Source: a virus
Length of the DNA: 36,842 nt
IMG/VR virus record: IMGVR_UViG_3300029984_000021
Span: 1-36,842 of that record
Reading direction: 5' to 3' (one strand)
Below the pieces are notes generated by a model. The model searched no databases and was not told the origin of the DNA. It was given only the letters and a program-made list of their open reading frames with translations. Within the stretch, counting starts at the first letter, position 1. Each line of letters begins with the position of its first letter. Made by a program: the position numbers and the translations under genes. Below, piece after piece: positions 33,493 through 36,842 of the stretch.

Positions 33493-36400
33493 TTATTCCT
33501 CCACTCTTACAGTAGCATCTATTGTAGCCTTTACTACTGGTGTACAGTCTGTTTCTATGATAGTTGTCGGATGATAAGTTGGTAACGGTGTAGGAGTTCC
33601 AAAGTCGGATATTACTGGTGTTGAAAGTTGATAAAGCATCTTATATGGAGTATATCCAGTTGCTAAAGTTGTCGGTAATACTGCTGTCTGTCCTGTTCCG
33701 TCTACTATGTTCTTCCAGTTCTTAACACACAAACCATTGAATGGATATTTTATTGCTAACTGGTCTGCTGTTAAGGTGGTAAAGTCTGTTTCTATTTGTG
33801 ATCCTACTGGAAGTTCAAATATACGGATGTCTTTGAATTTTACTAATTGTCCAGAGGCTACTGCTCCAGTATAGAATCGGATTCCAGTAACAGAAACCGA
33901 AGGAGAGTACACAATACATTTCCTATTTCCAGTTGAACCCACTAAAATAAGTGGACTTGTAGTTGAAGCAGGAGATCCTAAAATTTGTGCATTTACTTGT
34001 CTTGTAGTTAGAGTATTATCCGAACAATTCGCTAATACTCCATAATTTGTTGAAGGTTTTGGGAGTATTGTAGATATAGTTATTGAAGCATCTACACCAT
34101 CAGATGTCAGTGTTATTCCTGTAGAATCTCCAACTGCATTTACTTTTGCCCATTCTGTCCAAGTTGCAGGAGTATATGGAACTTCTGACTTGTAATAAGG
34201 TGAACTGCCATCTGCATTACACATTTTGTAACCTTTAAAATAAGCTTGCCATTCTGCACTACTCATTATTAAAGCATCTGAAAAACCTGTTTTATCGTTG
34301 GACACCCACATAGGAATTATGTTATTAGACATTCCATGCAAACCTGCCTTATCTGCTGAATTTGCTCCATATGGAATATCTAAAGTAGTATAGTCTAGCA
34401 TCTTTAATCCTGAATTTGAGCAGTTATGTGTAGGTAGCAAATTTACTAAACTACACCGTTTAAAGTTGATGAATGGATTAGTTGCATCTGCATTTACCGC
34501 TACATCGCTCAGATTCAACCAATCACTTATCCTCTTTGTTAACTTTGCAGTCTTAGGATTGAATTCATCTACTATTGTTCCTATTTTTCTTAGTGGTGGG
34601 AGGGTGACTTGTGTTGGCGTTTTGTAAGGTTCGAATGTTGTTGCAACTGCTCCATCTTCTAATTGTACTTTGATGGTTTCGTTATATGTCAAACCATTAT
34701 TTGTGCTTGCATACAATAATTGTAAATAATCCAATGGTCCACTTATAGTTGGTGTAAATGTTATTTTATTAGAACTTGAAGTGTATGCAACTCCAACTTT
34801 TGAGCCACTCAAGGCAATTTTACATAGGGTATTTCCTATTATACTAAACGTATAAGTTTTTCCGGCAACAACATTTAGACTATCAGTAGTTAAACTGAAT
34901 CCTTGATTACTTGGCATACCCGTCTGAAGTCCAGTTAAAACTATGCTATTATAATCATCAAATGTTCCAGATATACCATAACTAGTTGTAACTTTGTTAG
35001 TTATGTGAAGCTTATTCTTCCCTCTACTTATCACCTTATGCGTATTAGGACTACTTACACTCCACATATCTGAAGGATAATCCAGTGAAGGTGTTGCAGT
35101 AAGGAAAGCCATTGGTACTTCTACTTTTGCTGAACTTGCTACTTTAGTGAAGGTTAAAGGAACTCTTGTCCTTGTTAATAAATCATAATAAACTGTCAAA
35201 GGTGTTCCTTGAGCATTTTGTGATACAAGCCATACTTTAAAATTAGCAATTGTATCTTCAGTACCCCATCTAATTCTAATATATCCAGCACCTATTGCTA
35301 GAATACCATTAATTGTATTTGCACCATAAACTAATCCCATTGGATAGTGACTGCTTAAAGTAACAATCTGATTACTGACAGACGAAGACTGAACTTGATA
35401 ATGCCAATTTGCAGTTCCTGCATTCACCAAAGTCCATGTTTCTGTACCATTAAATATTTGTTTAGCTATCCTTCTCTCCAAATATCCTCTATGGCTTACT
35501 CTGTCAAACACTACTTTATCAAGTGCAGTATTTATTCCCCTTAGTTCTTCTGGTAAAGTAAATTCATAAATTCCATCGGTTGAAGTATATTTGTAATCTC
35601 CTGCACTTAAATTTGTGTAACAGTTAGCAGGATGCAAAGGGTCTGGGGTGGTTGTTAAAAATGCCATAGGAACTTCTGTGTAAGGTGAAGTAGTTACCTT
35701 TGTAAAGGTTATAGGAGTTGAGGTTATTATAGGTAATTGATAACAAACGGTAGGAAGATTTGATGATAACCATGCTTTAAATCCATTAGTATCTACTGTC
35801 GATAATCGTGAATTATCTATTACAAATTGTAAAGCATATCCGTTAGTTAAACCTGTTGCAATTCCTTCCTTATTCAAGGCATTACCTTGCGTAGTTGTTA
35901 TTTGTGTAAATTTATCACACAAAATTGCATTGTTTGTCACATCACCTTTACAAGGGAAATCTGATTTTTGAAATTTAGTATAAAATGAATTAGTAGCGTT
36001 TAAGGCAAATCCATAATTAGTTCCATCTAAAATTACTTTACCTATTCTTCTCTCTACAAACCCTCTCTTGCTTACCTTATCAAATACTACTTTATCGACT
36101 GCACTTCCTATTCCTCGTAATTCTTCTGGTAAAGTAAACTCATATATGTCTGTTCCATCTGTGAACTTGTAAGTTTTTGCAGGAAGATTGCTGACTACTG
36201 GTGAAGCATCGGTAGGTGAAGGAACATTCAAGTTAACTCCTGCGAAGTAGTTTTGTGCGACTTCTGATGCTGAAAGTTCTTTATTGTTATAAACTCTTGA
36301 AGCATACATTATTCCACTAAACTGCCATTGGTCACTTCTTCCTATACCTATTGGATAAATGTTCGCTTTATAACTGCACCCTGCTTGAGTAGCATTTGTA

Positions 36401-36842
36401 TCTACAAGAACTCCATTTAAATATAACTTAACTACTCCATTATTTATAACCGCAACAGCATGATATACTGTATTTGCTAAAATTACTGCGGATGTCGCAT
36501 TAACCTGTGCTGGTACAGTATTAGTTATAGTTGAAGTAATCCTGTTTGTACTTTGCATTAATAAACCAATATTCCATCCAAGTTTTCCAAGTATGACTTG
36601 CTGAACTGAGGGTAATACCGGATATTTAAACCACGCTTCAAATGAAATAGGTGTAGATTCTGTTCCAGTGGTCAACATACCTGCTGTATTAGCAATAGAT
36701 ATACTATCATCTATTCCATCAAACTTTATACCACCACTTCCATCACTACCAGAAGCAGGTTTGAAATTCATAGTTAATTTTACATAGTCTGTATATATTG
36801 TACTTGGAGTTACCCCATCGGATGCATCGGTGTACGCTAAGA
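33493..36842 (-). CDS. Large tail/adhesion protein with LamG domain (5' end outside window)
   Basis: The frame stays open to the right edge, so the start is not visible. The ATG at 36771 has no ribosome site and is internal. About 1,115 residues are visible. Near 36750-36200 is a LamG/concanavalin-like domain (IKFDGIDDSISIANT, ISFEAWF, KLYLNGVLVD, IYPIGIGRSDQW, ASRVYNNKELSASEV). Then two roughly 190-residue repeats start near 36180 and 35605, each with IYEFTLPEELRGI and K-V-V-F-D-(K/R)-V-S-x-R-G and closing with EVPMAFLT. Next comes a carbohydrate-binding-like module (SRGKNKLHIT, about 35030-34610) and a C-terminal part. This is a receptor-binding or baseplate-associated fibre by analogy. Confidence 0.85.
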   Translation of the reverse strand, partial: LAYTDASDGVTPSTIYTDYVKLTMNFKPASGSDGSGGIKFDGIDDSISIANTAGMLTTGTESTPISFEAWFKYPVLPSVQQVILGKLGWNIGLLMQSTNRITSTITNTVPAQVNATSAVILANTVYHAVAVINNGVVKLYLNGVLVDTNATQAGCSYKANIYPIGIGRSDQWQFSGIMYASRVYNNKELSASEVAQNYFAGVNLNVPSPTDASPVVSNLPAKTYKFTDGTDIYEFTLPEELRGIGSAVDKVVFDKVSKRGFVERRIGKVILDGTNYGFALNATNSFYTKFQKSDFPCKGDVTNNAILCDKFTQITTTQGNALNKEGIATGLTNGYALQFVIDNSRLSTVDTNGFKAWLSSNLPTVCYQLPIITSTPITFTKVTTSPYTEVPMAFLTTTPDPLHPANCYTNLSAGDYKYTSTDGIYEFTLPEELRGINTALDKVVFDRVSHRGYLERRIAKQIFNGTETWTLVNAGTANWHYQVQSSSVSNQIVTLSSHYPMGLVYGANTINGILAIGAGYIRIRWGTEDTIANFKVWLVSQNAQGTPLTVYYDLLTRTRVPLTFTKVASSAKVEVPMAFLTATPSLDYPSDMWSVSSPNTHKVISRGKNKLHITNKVTTSYGISGTFDDYNSIVLTGLQTGMPSNQGFSLTTDSLNVVAGKTYTFSIIGNTLCKIALSGSKVGVAYTSSSNKITFTPTISGPLDYLQLLYASTNNGLTYNETIKVQLEDGAVATTFEPYKTPTQVTLPPLRKIGTIVDEFNPKTAKLTKRISDWLNLSDVAVNADATNPFINFKRCSLVNLLPTHNCSNSGLKMLDYTTLDIPYGANSADKAGLHGMSNNIIPMWVSNDKTGFSDALIMSSAEWQAYFKGYKMCNADGSSPYYKSEVPYTPATWTEWAKVNAVGDSTGITLTSDGVDASITISTILPKPSTNYGVLANCSDNTLTTRQVNAQILGSPASTTSPLILVGSTGNRKCIVYSPSVSVTGIRFYTGAVASGQLVKFKDIRIFELPVGSQIETDFTTLTADQLAIKYPFNGLCVKNWKNIVDGTGQTAVLPTTLATGYTPYKMLYQLSTPVISDFGTPTPLPTYHPTTIIETDCTPVVKATIDATVRVEE

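Noticed and set aside
1-36842. CRISPR array, insertion sequence or integrase/attachment site
   Set aside because: I saw no regularly spaced repeats, transposase or recombinase motifs, and no tRNA-flanked duplication.

Overview
This window is a 36.8 kb piece of a double-stranded DNA tailed-phage genome, or a closely related prophage. Essentially every gene lies on the minus strand, so transcription runs from the right end to the left end. The DNA is AT-rich, ribosome-binding sites are strong purine-rich Shine-Dalgarno sequences, and the protein families (HK97-type terminase, a gp6-like connector, an Amidase_3 endolysin, DUF6353, NUMOD4-HNH) are typical of phages of low-GC Bacillota. A clostridial host is my best guess. 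No integrase, repressor or partition gene is visible. Most head and tail structural genes are missing, so both ends of the window continue into unseen sequence.

Layout in transcription order (right to left). (1) 36842-33219: the 3' part of a large modular LamG-containing tail/adhesion protein and a small Lys-rich protein. (2) 33206-30692: small membrane and Cys-rich proteins, a coiled-coil membrane protein, an endolysin and two candidate holins (lysis module). (3) 30691-28497: a cassette region in which small genes and small structured RNAs each have their own promoter, many with their own terminator. (4) 28496-17268: a dense early/accessory region of more than 40 small genes. Many are membrane or Cys-rich proteins and many are tandem duplicates. 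It includes a NADAR-family protein, two DUF6353 proteins and one gene broken by an 8-bp duplication. (5) 17275-9070: replication and recombination. It has an iteron-rich putative origin, a giant SF3 helicase/primase/DNA polymerase B fusion, an OB-fold-type putative ssDNA-binding protein, a free-standing HNH homing endonuclease, an SF2 helicase and two PD-(D/E)XK nucleases. (6) 8572-5495: a two-barrel (YonO/QDE-1-like) RNA polymerase candidate and a small conserved protein. (7) 5490-1: a structured, possibly cos-bearing intergenic region, then the packaging/early head module (candidate small terminase, tagged proteins, packaging HNH, head-tail connector, large terminase) and the first codons of the next late gene.

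Five points stand out. First, twelve promoters share a rigid consensus TCGC(G/A)-N6-ACACA-N3-TATAAT with no canonical -35 box. Second, four of them start small tRNA-sized or tRNA-like structured RNAs. Third, one 1,293-residue protein combines SF3 helicase, AEP-like primase, 3'-5' exonuclease and PolB. Fourth, a peptide tag of the form H-x-G-x-x-G-M-x-W-G recurs at the N-termini of unrelated late proteins, and a degenerate version may head the RNA polymerase candidate. Fifth, the 5.3 kb intergenic region can form a 25-position stem-loop whose one G:U pair exists only in minus-strand RNA.

All family assignments come from reading motifs by eye. No database search was run.
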